Assembly: GCF_007109405.1 (NCBI RefSeq)
Contig: NZ_VJOY01000004.1
Span: 62,001-126,000, forward strand
Direction: 5' to 3'
Source of the DNA: Pseudomonas mangiferae
GTDB taxonomy: Bacteria; Pseudomonadota; Gammaproteobacteria; Pseudomonadales; Pseudomonadaceae
DNA length: 64,000 nt
How positions within the stretch are numbered: position 1 is the first letter of the stretch; every line of letters begins with the position of its first letter. Below, one piece after another: positions 9,112 through 19,648 of this stretch. Below the pieces are notes generated by a model, which did not search any database, was not told where the DNA came from, and worked only from the letters and a program-made list of their open reading frames with translations. A program made the translations under genes and the position numbers.

Positions 9112-9402
9112 AGGAGCCCGCGGGCCGACGGGCGCGTCGTCGCTGATCCGGCCTGGCTTGCCCAGGCGTCCCAAGTGACTGGGCTCGGGCATGGGTGGAG
9201 CCGTCAGCGGCGGAGGCTGATCGGCCGGGTTCGGAAGGCAGGCTGCCCGCCCTTCGCCGGGGTACGAAGCAGACATTTCCCGGTTGGCCGCGCGCTGTGC
9301 AGGTCGGGTCGCACAGGTCGGGCTGCGCAGGCCGGGCCGCGCAGGCCATCAGCCGAGCCCCTGGCGGCGTCATCCGCCTTCTGCCGGGCCCGTGATCCCC
9401 TT
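9112..9402. repeat. Non-coding gap with 14-bp tandem repeat
   Basis: No gene is evident between the palindromic element and rlmF. The only structure seen is a degenerate 14-bp tandem repeat of the form GCGCAGGYCGGGYC, about 3.7 copies at 9297-9350. Confidence 0.5.
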
Positions 9403-10404
9403 TCAGTCCGCCGTGCGTCCGGCGTGCCAGGCGGCCCGTGCCGTGGCGTCGTGGAAGCTCCAGGCGATGAAGCGGCTCTGCTTCTGGCCCTGGGCCATGG
9501 CCACGGTGCGCACCTCACAGGCGTCGACCCGGCGCAGGTGGGCCTGCATGCCGGCGACGTTGGCGGCCTTGGAGACCAGGCTGCTGAACCACAGCACCTG
9601 CCCGGCGAACGCCCTGCTCTCGGCCACCATCCGTTGCAGGAAGCCCGCCTCGCCGCCCTCGCACCAGAGTTCGGCGCCCTGGCCGCCGAAGTTCAGCACC
9701 GGCAGGCGCCGGCTGGGGTCGAGCTTGCCCAGGTTGCGCCACTTGCGCTGGCTGCCGCGGGTGGCCTCGTCGAGGGACGCGTGGAACGGCGGGTTGCAGA
9801 GGGTCAGGTCGAAGCGATCGCCGGCCTCCAGCACGCCGTCGAAGAGCCGCTCGGGGCGTGCCTGGCGGCGCAGGGCGATGGCATCGCCCAGGCCGTTGGC
9901 GGCCACCAGGGCGCGGGCCGCGTCCAGGGCCTGGGGGTCGATGTCGGCGCCGACGAAGCGCCAGCCGTAGTCGCAGTGGCCGATCAGCGGGTAGATGCAG
10001 TTGGCGCCGACACCGATGTCCAGCACCCGCACCCCGGGCCCGCGGGGGATGCCGGTGGCGCCGGCGTCCTCGCCCAGCAGGTCGGCGAGGCCGTGGAGGT
10101 AGTCGGCGCGGCCGGGGATCGGCGGGCACAGGTAGCCGGGCGGGATGTCCCAGTGGCGGATGCCGTAGTAATGGCGCAGCAGGGCGCGGTTGAAGACCTT
10201 CACCGCCTGCGGGTCGGCGAAGTCGATGCTGCGCTTGCCGTAAGGGTTGAGGATCACGTAGGCCGCCAGTTCCGGACTGCCGGCGATCAGCGCCGGGAAG
10301 TCGTAGCGGCCCTGGTGGCGGTTGCGCGGGTGCAGCGCCGCCTCCCGGGAGGCGGGCGCGGCGGGCGGCGTGGCGCGCGGGGTTCGGCCGCGGGGGCGGG
10401 ACAT
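9403..10404 (-). CDS. rlmF: 23S rRNA (adenine(1618)-N6)-methyltransferase RlmF
   Basis: This 333-residue SAM-dependent enzyme methylates A1618 of 23S rRNA. The SAM-binding motif is [14 protein letters not shown] (residues 127-140), and the N6-adenine methyltransferase motif NPPF is at 204-207. The family marker [15 protein letters not shown] lies at residues 25-39. The ATG at 10404 was preferred over an ATG ten codons upstream because an AGGAG lies 8 bases before it. It is a single gene, close to but not overlapping the divergently described neighbours. Confidence 0.95.
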   Translation of the reverse strand: MSRPRGRTPRATPPAAPASREAALHPRNRHQGRYDFPALIAGSPELAAYVILNPYGKRSIDFADPQAVKVFNRALLRHYYGIRHWDIPPGYLCPPIPGRADYLHGLADLLGEDAGATGIPRGPGVRVLDIGVGANCIYPLIGHCDYGWRFVGADIDPQALDAARALVAANGLGDAIALRRQARPERLFDGVLEAGDRFDLTLCNPPFHASLDEATRGSQRKWRNLGKLDPSRRLPVLNFGGQGAELWCEGGEAGFLQRMVAESRAFAGQVLWFSSLVSKAANVAGMQAHLRRVDACEVRTVAMAQGQKQSRFIAWSFHDATARAAWHAGRTAD

Positions 10405-10456
10405 GGCGGGCGCTCCTGGCAACGGGGCGCGCATTCTCCCACAGCCGCCCGCGGCG

Positions 10457-12286
10457 CTACAGCGGGAACAGCCAGGGCACCATCAGCACGGTCACCACCA
10501 TCACCAGCAGGGTGAACGGCACCCCCACCTTGACGAAGTCGCCGAAGCGGTACTGGCCGGGGCCCAGCACCAGGGTGTTCACCGGCGACGACACTGGGGT
10601 CATGAAGGCGGCCGAGGAGGCCAGGGCCACGGTGAGGGCGAAGGGGTAGGGCGAGGCGCCGATCTGCTCGGCGGTGGCGATCGCCACCGGCGCCATCAGC
10701 ACCGCCGTGGCGGTGTTGGAGACGAACAGGCCAATCAGCGCGGTGAGGGTGAACAGGCTGGCGAGGATCGCGTAGGGGCCGGCGTCCCCCACCAGGCCCA
10801 CCAGGGCCTGCACCGCCAGCTCGATGCCGCCGGTCTTCTGCAGCGCCAGGGCGAAGGGCAGCATGCCGACGATGAGGATCAGGCTCTGCCAGTGGATCGA
10901 GCGGTAGGCGCTGTCCATGTCGAGGCAGCGGAACGCGCCCATGGCCAGGCAGGCGATCAGCGCCGCCAGCACGTTGGGCACCCAGCCGCCGATCATCAGC
11001 ACCACCATCAGCCCCAGGGCCAGCAGGGCGAAGGGCGCCTGGCTGGCGGCCGGCGCCACCTCGTCGATCTCCGCCGGCAGACTCAGCACCAGGAAGTCCC
11101 GCTGCTGGGTCTGCAACTGGCGGATGGCCTTCCACGGGCCGATCACCAGCAGGGTGTCGGCGAAGCGCAGGCGCTCCTCCACCAGGTTGTCCTGCAGTGG
11201 CTCCCGTTCGCGACGCAGGCCGATCACGTTGAGCCCGTACTGGCTGCGGAAGGCCAGTTCCAGCAGGGTCTTGCCGATCAGCGTGGAGTCCGGCGGCAGG
11301 GTGACCTCGGCCATGCCCACTTCCCGGGACTGGTCGGTGAAGAAGCTGCCGCGCAGGCGCCGTGGGTCGAGGCCCAGGCGCTCGCAGAGGGCATGGGGGT
11401 CTTCCAGCGGGGCGAAGACGTCCAGCAGCAGCACGTCGCCGGCCTTGATCTCGGTGCTGGCGCCGGGGCTGAGCACCTCGCGGCCGAAGCGGTACTGGCG
11501 CTCGATGCCCACCACGTTGGCGCCGTGCAGGGTGCGCAGGTGCAGCTCCTGCAGCGGCCGGCCGATCAGGGGCGAGTCGTCGCGCACCCGCAGGCGCCGC
11601 TCGCGGCCGGCCAGGTGGTAGTCGCGCACCAGGTCGAGCAGGGTGCGGCGGCTGCGCAAAGCGTCCGCGCCGGCCGGCGGGCTGCTCAGCCAGCGCCGGG
11701 TGAGCAGCATGTAGACGACCCCCAGCAGCAGGATCGCCAGGCCGAACGGGGTCAGGCTGAAGAAGCCCAGGCCGTCGTAGCCGGCGCGGCGCAGCTCGCT
11801 GTGCACCACCAGGTTCGGCGCGGTGGCCACCAGGGTCAGCATGCCGCTGATCAGCCCCGCCACCGAGAGCGGCATCATCAGCCGGCGCGGCGACACCCGC
11901 AGGCGCGAGGCGATGCTCAGCACCACCGGGATGAAAATCGCCACCACCCCGGTGGAACTCATCACCGAGCCGAGGCCGGCGGCCGCCAGCATCAGCAGCA
12001 CCAGCAGCCGGGTCTCGCTGCTGCCGGCGCGGCGCGCCAGCCAGCCGCCGAGGCGGAAGGCCACGCCGGTGCGCACCAGCCCCTCGCCGATCACGAACAG
12101 CGCGGCGATCAGCACCACGCTGGGGTCGCTGAAGCCGGCCAGGGCGTCCTGCACGTCGATCACCCCGGACAGCGGCAGGATCACCATCACCAGCACCGCC
12201 ACCACGTCCATGCGCGGCCGGTTGGCGGCGAACAGCGCCACCGCCACGGCCAGCAGCGTCAATACCCAGATCAGTTGCGGGTTCAT
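10457..12286 (-). CDS. SLC13-family (DASS) transporter with two RCK_C/TrkA-C domains
   Basis: This 609-residue inner-membrane protein has two bundles of hydrophobic helices (residues ~1-190 and ~410-609) separated by two soluble TrkA-C-like domains (~215-395). This is the organisation of the divalent anion:sodium symporter group that includes CitT-like and sulfate-type carriers. The helices contain the expected loop motifs [13 protein letters not shown] and [13 protein letters not shown]. The substrate (dicarboxylate, sulfate or another anion) cannot be read from sequence. It is transcribed in the same direction as the small winged-helix gene upstream. Confidence 0.88.
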   Translation of the reverse strand: MNPQLIWVLTLLAVAVALFAANRPRMDVVAVLVMVILPLSGVIDVQDALAGFSDPSVVLIAALFVIGEGLVRTGVAFRLGGWLARRAGSSETRLLVLLMLAAAGLGSVMSSTGVVAIFIPVVLSIASRLRVSPRRLMMPLSVAGLISGMLTLVATAPNLVVHSELRRAGYDGLGFFSLTPFGLAILLLGVVYMLLTRRWLSSPPAGADALRSRRTLLDLVRDYHLAGRERRLRVRDDSPLIGRPLQELHLRTLHGANVVGIERQYRFGREVLSPGASTEIKAGDVLLLDVFAPLEDPHALCERLGLDPRRLRGSFFTDQSREVGMAEVTLPPDSTLIGKTLLELAFRSQYGLNVIGLRREREPLQDNLVEERLRFADTLLVIGPWKAIRQLQTQQRDFLVLSLPAEIDEVAPAASQAPFALLALGLMVVLMIGGWVPNVLAALIACLAMGAFRCLDMDSAYRSIHWQSLILIVGMLPFALALQKTGGIELAVQALVGLVGDAGPYAILASLFTLTALIGLFVSNTATAVLMAPVAIATAEQIGASPYPFALTVALASSAAFMTPVSSPVNTLVLGPGQYRFGDFVKVGVPFTLLVMVVTVLMVPWLFPL

Positions 12287-12320
12287 CGGGTCCTCGGGGC
12301 GTCAACGGTAGCCCAGGCTG

Positions 12321-12617
12321 TCACGGATAGCCCAGCGTGTCCTTGATGCGCGGCAACTGCGCGGCGACCCAGGCGCGGTCGATGGGGCCCCAGTCGTGGA
12401 TGCGGTAGTGGCCGGCGTTGTTGCGGGCGCCGGCGTCCTGCTCGAAGCGGCAGTCGATGTCCAGCTCGGCGAGGGCGGCCAGGGTGTCCTGGGCGGTGCG
12501 CCGGGGCATCCCGGTGGCGTCCATCAAGGCGGGGACGGTGGCGGCGCCGCCGCTGTCGATCAGCCAGGCGACGTAGAGGCGGCGGTAGAAACTGGTGCGG
12601 GTCTTGCTGATTTCCAT
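12321..12617 (-). CDS. Small winged-helix DNA-binding protein
   Basis: This 98-residue protein starts MEISKTRTSFYRRLYVAWLIDSG, with a GGAGG 6 bases before the ATG, which decides the start over a longer open frame upstream. Residues ~12-60 form a plausible winged helix-turn-helix (AATVPALMDATGMPRRTAQDTLAALAEL), and the tail YRIHDWGPIDRAWV resembles a conserved Pseudomonas family of uncharacterised regulators. It lies 35 bases upstream of the SLC13 transporter gene on the same strand. A regulatory link is possible but not shown. Confidence 0.8.
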   Translation of the reverse strand: MEISKTRTSFYRRLYVAWLIDSGGAATVPALMDATGMPRRTAQDTLAALAELDIDCRFEQDAGARNNAGHYRIHDWGPIDRAWVAAQLPRIKDTLGYP

Positions 12618-12810
12618 GGGAATCCTCCGGGGCGCCGCGGCACGGCCATCGGGCCGGGAGGATAGCAGCCACGGCCGGCGTGGCCAGCCCGGGCGGGCCC
12701 AGGCGCCCGGCGTCATCTGGTATAAGGTCGCCCGTCCGATCGAAATGCCGGCCCCTGAGAGGTCAGCCGCTCCGGCACCGGACGCCCGCTGGGATATACA
12801 AGGAACCCTC

Positions 12811-15018
12811 ATGCTTTCTGCGCGCAACGCTACCTGCCTGGGGCTGGCTGCCCTGTTCGCCCTCGGCCTCCTGCACGTCGCCCTCTACTGGTTCTACCAG
12901 CCGGACGACGCCTTCATCTACGCGGTCTACGTGAAGAACTGGGTGGCCGGGAACGGGATGACCTTCAACGGCGAACGGGTCGAAGGGTTCTCCAGCGTCA
13001 GCTGGACCTGGCTCAGCGCCCTGCTCGCCCGGTGCGGCGCGGAGCCGCTGCAGGCGGCCAAGGCCCTGGGCCTGGCCAGCTACCTGGCGACGGCGGCCCT
13101 GCTGCTGCATCTCCACCGGCGCTTCGAGGGCAGCGTCCAGGCGGGGCCGCGCCTGGCCCTGCTGGCGATGTTCGTGGCCTTCCCGCTGCTGGCGCTGTGG
13201 GCGCCCGCCGCCATGGAGGGGATCTTCTTCGCCCTGCTGCTGGTGGCCAGCTGCTACGCCTGCTTCCTGGCTGGCGAGACCGGCCGGGTGCGCCACTTCG
13301 CGCTGGCCGGCCTGGTCTTCGGCGGCCTGGCGCTGACCCGCCCGGAGGGCGGGGCGTTCTTCGGCGCGCTCCTGGTGTACGCCGCCAGCCGCGCACTGCG
13401 GGGGCGCCCGGTGTCCGCGCGCGGGCTGCTGGCGGCGGCCCTGGTGTTCGCCGGGGTGCTGGGCCTGCTGCTGCTCTGGCGCTACCGGCTGTTCGGCGAG
13501 CTGCTGCCCACCACGGTGTCGGCGAAGACCGGCGACCTCGCCACCCAGGTCGCCGAAGGCCTGCGCTACGTGACCCGCTTCGCCACCGACTACGGCTACC
13601 TGCTGCTGCCCTACCTGGCGGCCACCGCACTGCTGCTGCGCCGGGGCGGTAACCCGGGCTGGTGGGCCTGGATCGTCTTCATCCACGTCGGCGGGTACCT
13701 CGCGTTCAACCTGCTGGTGGGCGGCGACTGGATGATCGGCTACCGCTTCCTGATGCCGGTGGCGCCGCTGATGATCGGCATCTGTGCCCTGGCCCTGACC
13801 GGGTTGCCGCGGGCCGCCGGCCTGCTGGCCGTGGCGTTCGTCGGCTATTCCCTCTGGCTCTCCACCCAGCTGTACGCCGAGGCCCGCACCGAGCGGATGG
13901 CCACCGAGTGGGACGTGGTCATGGGCAAGCGCATCGCCGAGATGGCGCTGCCGCCCGACAGCCGTATCGCCGTGGTGGACGCCGGCGCCATCCCCTATTA
14001 CTCCGGCCTGCCGACCATCGACATGGTGGGCCTGAACAACCGGCACATTTCCCAGCTGCCAGGCGGCTTCATGCAGAAGTGGGACAACGACTACGTGCTG
14101 TCCCTGGCGCCCCGGGTCATCCAGCTGCACACCTACCGGGAGCCGTCCACCGACGAGGTGCTGCCCTCGCCGGACTTCCGCGGCAGCCAGCTGTTGTTCT
14201 ACACCCAGGCCTTCCAGCGCTGGTACGACCTCGACCCGGCCTCGTACATCCCCCACCTGTTCGTGCGCCGAGCCACGCCGCGGCCGGCGGGCGAGGGGCG
14301 GTTCGCCTTCGAGGCCGACGGGCAACTGAGCGCCGACCGCTCCAGCCTGCGCCTGCGGCTGAAAAAGACCGGCGCCGAGAGCTGGACCCGGCTGATCGAC
14401 GACCCGCACACCGTGGGCTGGCAGGTGAGCGTGGTGGATAACGCCGGGGCCGACATGCGCCATGTCTTCCTCCCCCTGGACCGGCCGCTCGCCCAGGGCG
14501 AGACCGTCACCGTCGATGTGCCCCTGGCGGCCGTGGGCGAGGGCGCCTACCGGGTGCTGGCCTGCCCCATGTTCAACCCCACCGTGCGCTTCCCCCAGTG
14601 CAACGACGGCTTCGCCGTGGACCTGCCCCTGGGCGGGGGCGAGGCGGCGGTGTCGGGCACCCTGGGCTTCGCCGACCCGCGCCTGAGTTTCCAGAACTGG
14701 TCCACCCCGGAACCCACCCACCGCTGGACCCTGGGCACGGCGTCGGAACTGGCCTTCGGGGTGCAGGACGTAGCGGCCCTGAAGGGCGAGCTGGGCCTGG
14801 AACTGACGGCCCTCGGGCAGCAGGCCGTCGAGCTGTGGCTCAACGATATCCGGGTCTTCAGCGGCTCGGTCGACGGCGAGCAGCGCATCGACCTGCAGCA
14901 CGTGCCCTACCGGGAAGGCCGCAACGTGGTGCGCATCCTGACCCCGGACGCCCGCGCGCCCAACGTCGCCGACGAGCGCATGCTGGGCGTCGCGCTGCGG
15001 ACGATCCGTATCGAATGA
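12811..15018 (+). CDS. Multi-pass membrane protein, GT-C glycosyltransferase-like
   Basis: This 735-residue protein has about ten hydrophobic segments in residues 1-360, with the early loop YQPDDAFIYAVYVKNWVAGNGMTFNG. An acidic DD in the first periplasmic loop is typical of GT-C (ArnT/PMT-like) lipid-linked sugar transferases. A soluble C-terminal half of about 370 residues is probably periplasmic. The ATG at 12811 follows AAGGAAC and begins a membrane segment, so the longer upstream open frame was rejected. Donor and acceptor are unknown. Confidence 0.75.
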   Translation: MLSARNATCLGLAALFALGLLHVALYWFYQPDDAFIYAVYVKNWVAGNGMTFNGERVEGFSSVSWTWLSALLARCGAEPLQAAKALGLASYLATAALLLHLHRRFEGSVQAGPRLALLAMFVAFPLLALWAPAAMEGIFFALLLVASCYACFLAGETGRVRHFALAGLVFGGLALTRPEGGAFFGALLVYAASRALRGRPVSARGLLAAALVFAGVLGLLLLWRYRLFGELLPTTVSAKTGDLATQVAEGLRYVTRFATDYGYLLLPYLAATALLLRRGGNPGWWAWIVFIHVGGYLAFNLLVGGDWMIGYRFLMPVAPLMIGICALALTGLPRAAGLLAVAFVGYSLWLSTQLYAEARTERMATEWDVVMGKRIAEMALPPDSRIAVVDAGAIPYYSGLPTIDMVGLNNRHISQLPGGFMQKWDNDYVLSLAPRVIQLHTYREPSTDEVLPSPDFRGSQLLFYTQAFQRWYDLDPASYIPHLFVRRATPRPAGEGRFAFEADGQLSADRSSLRLRLKKTGAESWTRLIDDPHTVGWQVSVVDNAGADMRHVFLPLDRPLAQGETVTVDVPLAAVGEGAYRVLACPMFNPTVRFPQCNDGFAVDLPLGGGEAAVSGTLGFADPRLSFQNWSTPEPTHRWTLGTASELAFGVQDVAALKGELGLELTALGQQAVELWLNDIRVFSGSVDGEQRIDLQHVPYREGRNVVRILTPDARAPNVADERMLGVALRTIRIE

Positions 15019-15252
15019 GGCCGGCGGCCAGCTGCAGGCGGCCAGCTGCGGGCGGCTAGCTGCGGATGGCCACCCGCAAGCGGCTTAGCGACGGGCGACC
15101 GGCTCCGGTGGCCCGCGGCGCGGTGTCTTTCGGCTGACAGGAAACCAGGCCCGCCGCCGGCGGGCCTGGTTCGTTCGGGCGATCGCCCCAGCGGCTGGCC
15201 TGCGTTGACCGGGCGTCGTCGACCGTGAGCGGCTGGGCGCCCGCGCGCGAGT
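15019..15252. repeat. Intergenic gap with three 14-bp tandem repeats
   Basis: Immediately after the glycosyltransferase-like gene, GCGGCCAGCTGCAG-type units of 14 bp are repeated three times with few changes (15024-15065). No gene is evident in the gap. Confidence 0.55.
15143..15171. terminator. Strong hairpin, possible terminator
   Basis: Perfect 13-bp stem AACCAGGCCCGCC with a 3-base loop, lying between the convergent glycosyltransferase-like and START-like genes. There is no T-run, so intrinsic termination would be weak. Confidence 0.5.
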
Positions 15253-15717
15253 TCAGCCGCGGCTGGCGCAGCGGGCCGCGCGGCGGCGCAGAGTCCGGTG
15301 GCGGCTGGCGAACAGCAGGCGCAGGAACAGCCTCACCAGGGGAGCCGGCAGCCGCGGCTCGACGCTGAGTCGGTCCACCAGGCGCACGCCGTCCGCCACC
15401 GGCTCCAGGTGGCGGGCATGGCGCCACAGGCGCATGCCGGTCATGGGCGACTGTTCGACGAAGCCCTGGCGGGCGTCCATCGCCAGCAGCGTCAGCCGCG
15501 AGGTCCCCAGGGGCAGCAGGCCCAGCAGCCACAGCCAACTGGTGAACACGGGCTGCCCCGGCACCACCGGCACGTCCTCCAGGTTGCGGACGCCGCGGGG
15601 CACGCTCATCCACAGCCAGGGGCGCATTTCCTCCCGCAGGTGGCGCACGTCGGTGATCCAGCGCCAGGCGATGTCCGGCGTGGTGGGCAGGGTGGATTCA
15701 AAACGCAGCTCGATCAT
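15253..15717 (-). CDS. START/SRPBCC-like protein of unknown role
   Basis: This 154-residue protein begins MIELRFESTLPTTPDIAWRWITDVRHLREEM, the usual opening of SRPBCC ligand-binding domains (beta strand, then helix with a W). A hydrophobic WLWLLGLLPLG segment lies at about residues 62-72. It is probably a lipid or hydrophobic-ligand binding protein; no enzyme motif is seen. It lies downstream of valS on the same strand, behind a terminator, so it is probably expressed from its own promoter. Confidence 0.7.
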   Translation of the reverse strand: MIELRFESTLPTTPDIAWRWITDVRHLREEMRPWLWMSVPRGVRNLEDVPVVPGQPVFTSWLWLLGLLPLGTSRLTLLAMDARQGFVEQSPMTGMRLWRHARHLEPVADGVRLVDRLSVEPRLPAPLVRLFLRLLFASRHRTLRRRAARCASRG

Positions 15718-15730
15718 GGTGGCACCGTGC

Positions 15731-15760
15731 AGAAAAAAGCCCGCGGGAGGGGGCTTCTTC
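15731..15760 (-). terminator. Intrinsic terminator of valS
   Basis: Read on the minus strand, AAGCCCCCTCCCGCGGGCTTTTTT forms a stem (AGCCC/GGGCT) followed by a T-run, just after the valS stop. Confidence 0.75.
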
Positions 15761-15762
15761 GT

Positions 15763-18597
15763 TTACAGGTTGGCGATCTTCTCGCGCTGCTCGGCCAGCT
15801 TGCCCAAGGCCAGCTCGGCCTCCAGCAGCTTGGCGCGCTCCTTGTCGATCACCTCGGCGGGGGCCTTGGCGACGAAGGCCTCGTTGCCCAGCTTGCCGCC
15901 GACCCGCTTGACCTCGCCGTCCAGGCGGGCGATCTCCTTGTCCAGGCGCGCCAGCTCGGCGCCCTTGTCGATCAGCCCGGCCATGGGCACCAGCACCTGC
16001 ATGTCGCCCACCAGGGCGGTGGCGGACATGGGCGCGTCCTCGCCGGTGCCCAGCACCCGCACCGACTCCAGCTTGGCCAGCTTGGCCAGCAGCGGCTCGA
16101 AGCTGCCCAGGCGCCGGCGGTCGGCGTCGCTGGCGTTGCCCAGCACCACGTCGATGCGCTTGGCCATGGAGATGTTCATCTCACCGCGGATCTGCCGTAC
16201 CCCCAGCATGAAGGTCTTCACCCACTCGATGTCGCCTTCGGCGGCGGCATCCACCTTGCCCTGGTCGGCCACCGGCCAGGGTTGCAGCATCAGGGTGTCG
16301 CCCTGCTGCCCGGCCTGGGCCTTGATCCGCTGCCAGATTTCCTCGGTGATGAACGGCATGAACGGGTGCGCCAGGCGCAGGATGACTTCCAGCACCCGCA
16401 CCAGGGTGCGGCGGGTGCCGCGCTGGCGTTCCAGGGGCGCGTTGTCGTCCCACAGCACCGGTTTCACCAGCTCCAAGTACCAGGCGCAGTATTCGTCCCA
16501 GACGAATTCGTAGAGGGCCTGGGTGGCCAGGTCGAAGCGGAAGGCATCCAGGTGGCGGGTGACGTCCTGCTCGCAGCGCTGCAGGGCGGAGAGGATCCAG
16601 CGGTCCACGGCGGACAGCTCCACCGCGGCGTCGCCCGTGGCGCCGGTGTCCCGGCCGTCGGTGTTCTCGATGACGAAGTTGGCGGCGTTCCACAGCTTGT
16701 TGCAGAAGTTGCGGTAGCCCTCGACCCGGCCCATGTCGAACTTCACGTCGCGGCCGGTAGTGGCCAGGGACAGGAAGGTGAAACGCAGGGCGTCGGTGCC
16801 GTAGCTGGCGATGCCCTCGGGGAATTCGGCGCGGGTCTGCTTGGCGATCTTCTCGGCCAGCTTGGGCTGCATCATGCCGCTGGTGCGCTTGGCCACCAGG
16901 GATTCCAGGTCGATGCCGTCGACGATGTCCAGGGGGTCCAGCACGTTGCCCTTGGACTTGGACATCTTCTGCCCCTGGCCGTCGCGGATCAGGCCGTGGA
17001 CGTAGACCGTCTTGAACGGGATCTGCCCGGTCAGGTGGGTGGACAGCATGATCATCCGGGCGACCCAGAAGAAGATGATGTCGAAGCCGGTGACCAGCAC
17101 GTCGGTGGGGTGGAAGGTCTTGAGCAGGTCGGTCTGCTGCGGCCAGCCGAGGGTGGAGAAGGTCCACAGGCCGGAGCTGAACCAGGTGTCCAGCACGTCC
17201 TCGTCCTGGCGCAATGCCGCCTCGCCCAGGCCATGCTTGCGCCGTACCTCGGCCTCGTCACGGCCGACGTAGACGTTGCCCGCTTCGTCGTACCAGGCCG
17301 GAATGCGGTGGCCCCACCAGAGCTGGCGGCTGATGCACCAGTCCTGGATGTCGCGCATCCAGCTGAAGTACATGTTCTCGTACTGCTTGGGCACGAACTG
17401 GATCTCGCCGCTCTCCACCGCCGCGATGGCCTTCTCCGCCAGGGGCTGGGTGGAGACGTACCACTGGTCGGTGAGCCAGGGCTCGATGATCGTGCCGGAG
17501 CGGTCGCCCTTGGGCACCTTGAGGGCGTGGTCGTCGATCTTCTCCAGCAGGCCGGCGGCCTCGAAGGCGGCGACGATGCGTGTGCGCGCCTCGAAGCGGT
17601 CGAGGCCGGCGTAGTCCGCCGGGATGCCCGCCTGCAGGGCGTGGTCGACGCTGCCGTCGAGGGTGAACACCTGGGCGCTGGCCAGCACCGCGGCGTTCTT
17701 GTCGAAGATGTTGATCAGCGGCAGGGCATGGCGCTTGCCCACTTCGTAGTCGTTGAAGTCGTGGGCCGGGGTGATCTTCACGCAGCCGGTGCCGAACGAC
17801 GGGTCGCAGTAGTCGTCGCCGACGATGGGGATGCGCCGGCCCACCAGGGGCAGCTCGACGAAGGTGCCGATCAGCGCCTTGTAGCGCTCGTCCTCCGGGT
17901 GCACCGCCACCGCGGCGTCGCCCAGCATGGTTTCCGGGCGGGTGGTGGCGACCACCAGGTAGTCCTTGCCGTCCGCGGTGCGGGCGCCGTCCGCCAGCGG
18001 GTAGCGCAGGTGCCAGAGGGAGCCCTTCTCGTCATGGCTCTCCACTTCCAGGTCGGAAATGGCGGTGTGCAGCTTGGTGTCCCAGTTCACCAGGCGCTTG
18101 CCGCGGTAGATCAGGCCGTCTTCGTGCAGCCGAACGAAGGCTTCCTTCACCGCCTCGGAGAGGCCGTCGTCCATGGTGAAGCGCTCCCGCGACCAGTCCA
18201 CCGAGGAGCCCAGGCGACGGATCTGCCGGGTGATGGTGCCGCCGGACTCGCCCTTCCATTCCCAGACCTTCTTCAGGAACTGCTCGCGGCCGAGGTCGTG
18301 GCGGCTGACGCCCTGGGCGGCCAGTTGGCGCTCCACCACCATCTGGGTGGCGATGCCGGCGTGGTCGGTGCCCGGCTGCCACAGGGTGTTGCGGCCCTGC
18401 ATGCGGCGGAAGCGGATCAGCGCGTCCATGATGGCGTTGTTGAAGCCGTGGCCCATGTGCAGGCTGCCGGTGACGTTCGGCGGCGGGATCATGATGGTGT
18501 AGGGCTCGCCGGAGCCCTGGGGAGCGAAGTAGCCACGGCTCTCCCAGGTCTGGTACCAGGAGGTCTCGAGGGCGTGGGGCTGGTAGGTCTTGTCCAT
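15763..18597 (-). CDS. valS: Valyl-tRNA synthetase
   Basis: This 944-residue class I synthetase charges tRNA-Val. The HIGH signature appears as HMGH (residues 47-50, in [17 protein letters not shown]) and KMSKS at about 544-548 ([14 protein letters not shown]). The long insertion of the editing domain lies between them, and a C-terminal coiled-coil arm (last ~70 residues) binds the tRNA. Length is typical for the family. It ends at a terminator and starts 190 bases from the divergent universal stress gene. Confidence 0.98.
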   Translation of the reverse strand: MDKTYQPHALETSWYQTWESRGYFAPQGSGEPYTIMIPPPNVTGSLHMGHGFNNAIMDALIRFRRMQGRNTLWQPGTDHAGIATQMVVERQLAAQGVSRHDLGREQFLKKVWEWKGESGGTITRQIRRLGSSVDWSRERFTMDDGLSEAVKEAFVRLHEDGLIYRGKRLVNWDTKLHTAISDLEVESHDEKGSLWHLRYPLADGARTADGKDYLVVATTRPETMLGDAAVAVHPEDERYKALIGTFVELPLVGRRIPIVGDDYCDPSFGTGCVKITPAHDFNDYEVGKRHALPLINIFDKNAAVLASAQVFTLDGSVDHALQAGIPADYAGLDRFEARTRIVAAFEAAGLLEKIDDHALKVPKGDRSGTIIEPWLTDQWYVSTQPLAEKAIAAVESGEIQFVPKQYENMYFSWMRDIQDWCISRQLWWGHRIPAWYDEAGNVYVGRDEAEVRRKHGLGEAALRQDEDVLDTWFSSGLWTFSTLGWPQQTDLLKTFHPTDVLVTGFDIIFFWVARMIMLSTHLTGQIPFKTVYVHGLIRDGQGQKMSKSKGNVLDPLDIVDGIDLESLVAKRTSGMMQPKLAEKIAKQTRAEFPEGIASYGTDALRFTFLSLATTGRDVKFDMGRVEGYRNFCNKLWNAANFVIENTDGRDTGATGDAAVELSAVDRWILSALQRCEQDVTRHLDAFRFDLATQALYEFVWDEYCAWYLELVKPVLWDDNAPLERQRGTRRTLVRVLEVILRLAHPFMPFITEEIWQRIKAQAGQQGDTLMLQPWPVADQGKVDAAAEGDIEWVKTFMLGVRQIRGEMNISMAKRIDVVLGNASDADRRRLGSFEPLLAKLAKLESVRVLGTGEDAPMSATALVGDMQVLVPMAGLIDKGAELARLDKEIARLDGEVKRVGGKLGNEAFVAKAPAEVIDKERAKLLEAELALGKLAEQREKIANL

Positions 18598-18710
18598 GGG
18601 CGCGGATTCTTGCTGGCGGCTGATCGAAAGCGGTCGAGTATACCGGCATGGCGCGGCGGGCGGTAATCGCCACCGGCCGTCCGGGCGCCCCCCGCGAGGC
18701 GCGACAGCGG

Positions 18711-18724
18711 TTGATCTGCATCAA
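18711..18724. promoter_or_regulatory. Perfect ANR/FNR box
   Basis: TTGATCTGCATCAA matches the ANR/FNR consensus TTGAT-N4-ATCAA at every fixed position. If its centre (18717.5) is at -41.5, transcription would start at 18759 and the -10 position would fall exactly on TGGAAT (18747-18752). That is the geometry of a class II FNR-activated promoter reading into the universal stress gene. Confidence 0.85.
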
Positions 18725-18787
18725 CGGCGGCCCCCGCCCCATGCGGTGGAATGACCGCCTTTTCCCAGGCCTGTCAGGAGCTTATCG

Positions 18788-19642
18788 ATGAAGAGGTTGC
18801 TGGTCGCCACCGACCTGTCCGCTCGCTCGGAGTGCGCGATCCTGCGCGCCGCGCGCCTGGTCCGGGATTTCGGCTGCGACTGGACGCTGTTGCACGTGGT
18901 GGACGAGGACTACCCGGAGCCCCTGCTGGAGCGGGAGGTGGCGCAGATCACCGACATGCTGCTGGCGCGGGTGGACCGCCTGGGCGAGCTGTGCGGGCGC
19001 ACCCCCCGGGTGGCGGTGGCCACCGGCGACGCCGAGCGCTGCATCCTCGACATGGGCACCGAGCTGGACGCCGACCTGGTGCTGCTGGGCCCGCACCGGC
19101 CCAGTTCGGCGCGGGAGCTGTTCATCGGCACCACCGGCGAGCGGATCATCCGCAGCGCGCGGCTGCCGGTGCTGCGGGTGGGTGGCCCGGCGGACCGTGA
19201 CTACCGCCGCCTGCTATTGGCCCTGGACCTGTCGCCCACCTCCGCCCAGGCCCTGCGCCGCAGCCGCGAGCTGGGCCTGCCGTCCCACTACGAGCCCCAC
19301 GTGGTGTATGCCTTCGAGCCGTTCGCCAAGGGTTTCATGCAGTACGCCGGGGTCGCGCCGTCGAAGATGGATGCCCACGTCGCCGAGACCGAGCGGCGCG
19401 CCCGGGAGGCGCTGCAGCGGTTTCTCGCCGAGGAAGAAGTGCTGTTCCCCCGCGAGCGGCTGCGGGTGACGGAAGGGGCGCCGCTGGACGTGATGCGGCG
19501 CCATTGCCAGGAGCTGCAGCCGGACCTGCTGGTGATCGGCACCCACGGGCACCTGAGCCTGAAGAAGAAGATGCTCGGCACGGTGGCCACCGCGCTGCTG
19601 CGGGAATTCCCCTGCGACATCCTCACCGTGCCCCACGCCTGA
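18788..19642 (+). CDS. Tandem-domain universal stress protein
   Basis: This 284-residue protein contains two UspA domains. The first begins KRLLVATDLSARSECAILRAARL, and the second (from about residue 140) begins RRLLLALDLSPTSAQALRRS and ends VIGTHGHLSLKKKMLGTVATALLREFPCDILTVP, a nucleotide-binding type glycine motif. Usp proteins support survival under energy or oxygen stress. AGGAG lies 7 bases before the ATG, and the ANR box upstream predicts anaerobic induction. Neighbouring olsBA is convergent. From memory, P. aeruginosa has the same usp-olsA-olsB arrangement (PA4352-4350). Confidence 0.93.
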   Translation: MKRLLVATDLSARSECAILRAARLVRDFGCDWTLLHVVDEDYPEPLLEREVAQITDMLLARVDRLGELCGRTPRVAVATGDAERCILDMGTELDADLVLLGPHRPSSARELFIGTTGERIIRSARLPVLRVGGPADRDYRRLLLALDLSPTSAQALRRSRELGLPSHYEPHVVYAFEPFAKGFMQYAGVAPSKMDAHVAETERRAREALQRFLAEEEVLFPRERLRVTEGAPLDVMRRHCQELQPDLLVIGTHGHLSLKKKMLGTVATALLREFPCDILTVPHA

Positions 19643-19648
19643 GGCGGT

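Noticed and set aside
15298-18666. 1122-residue open frame opposite valS
   Set aside because: valS on the other strand has full family motifs; the antisense frame is a GC-skew shadow with no domain.
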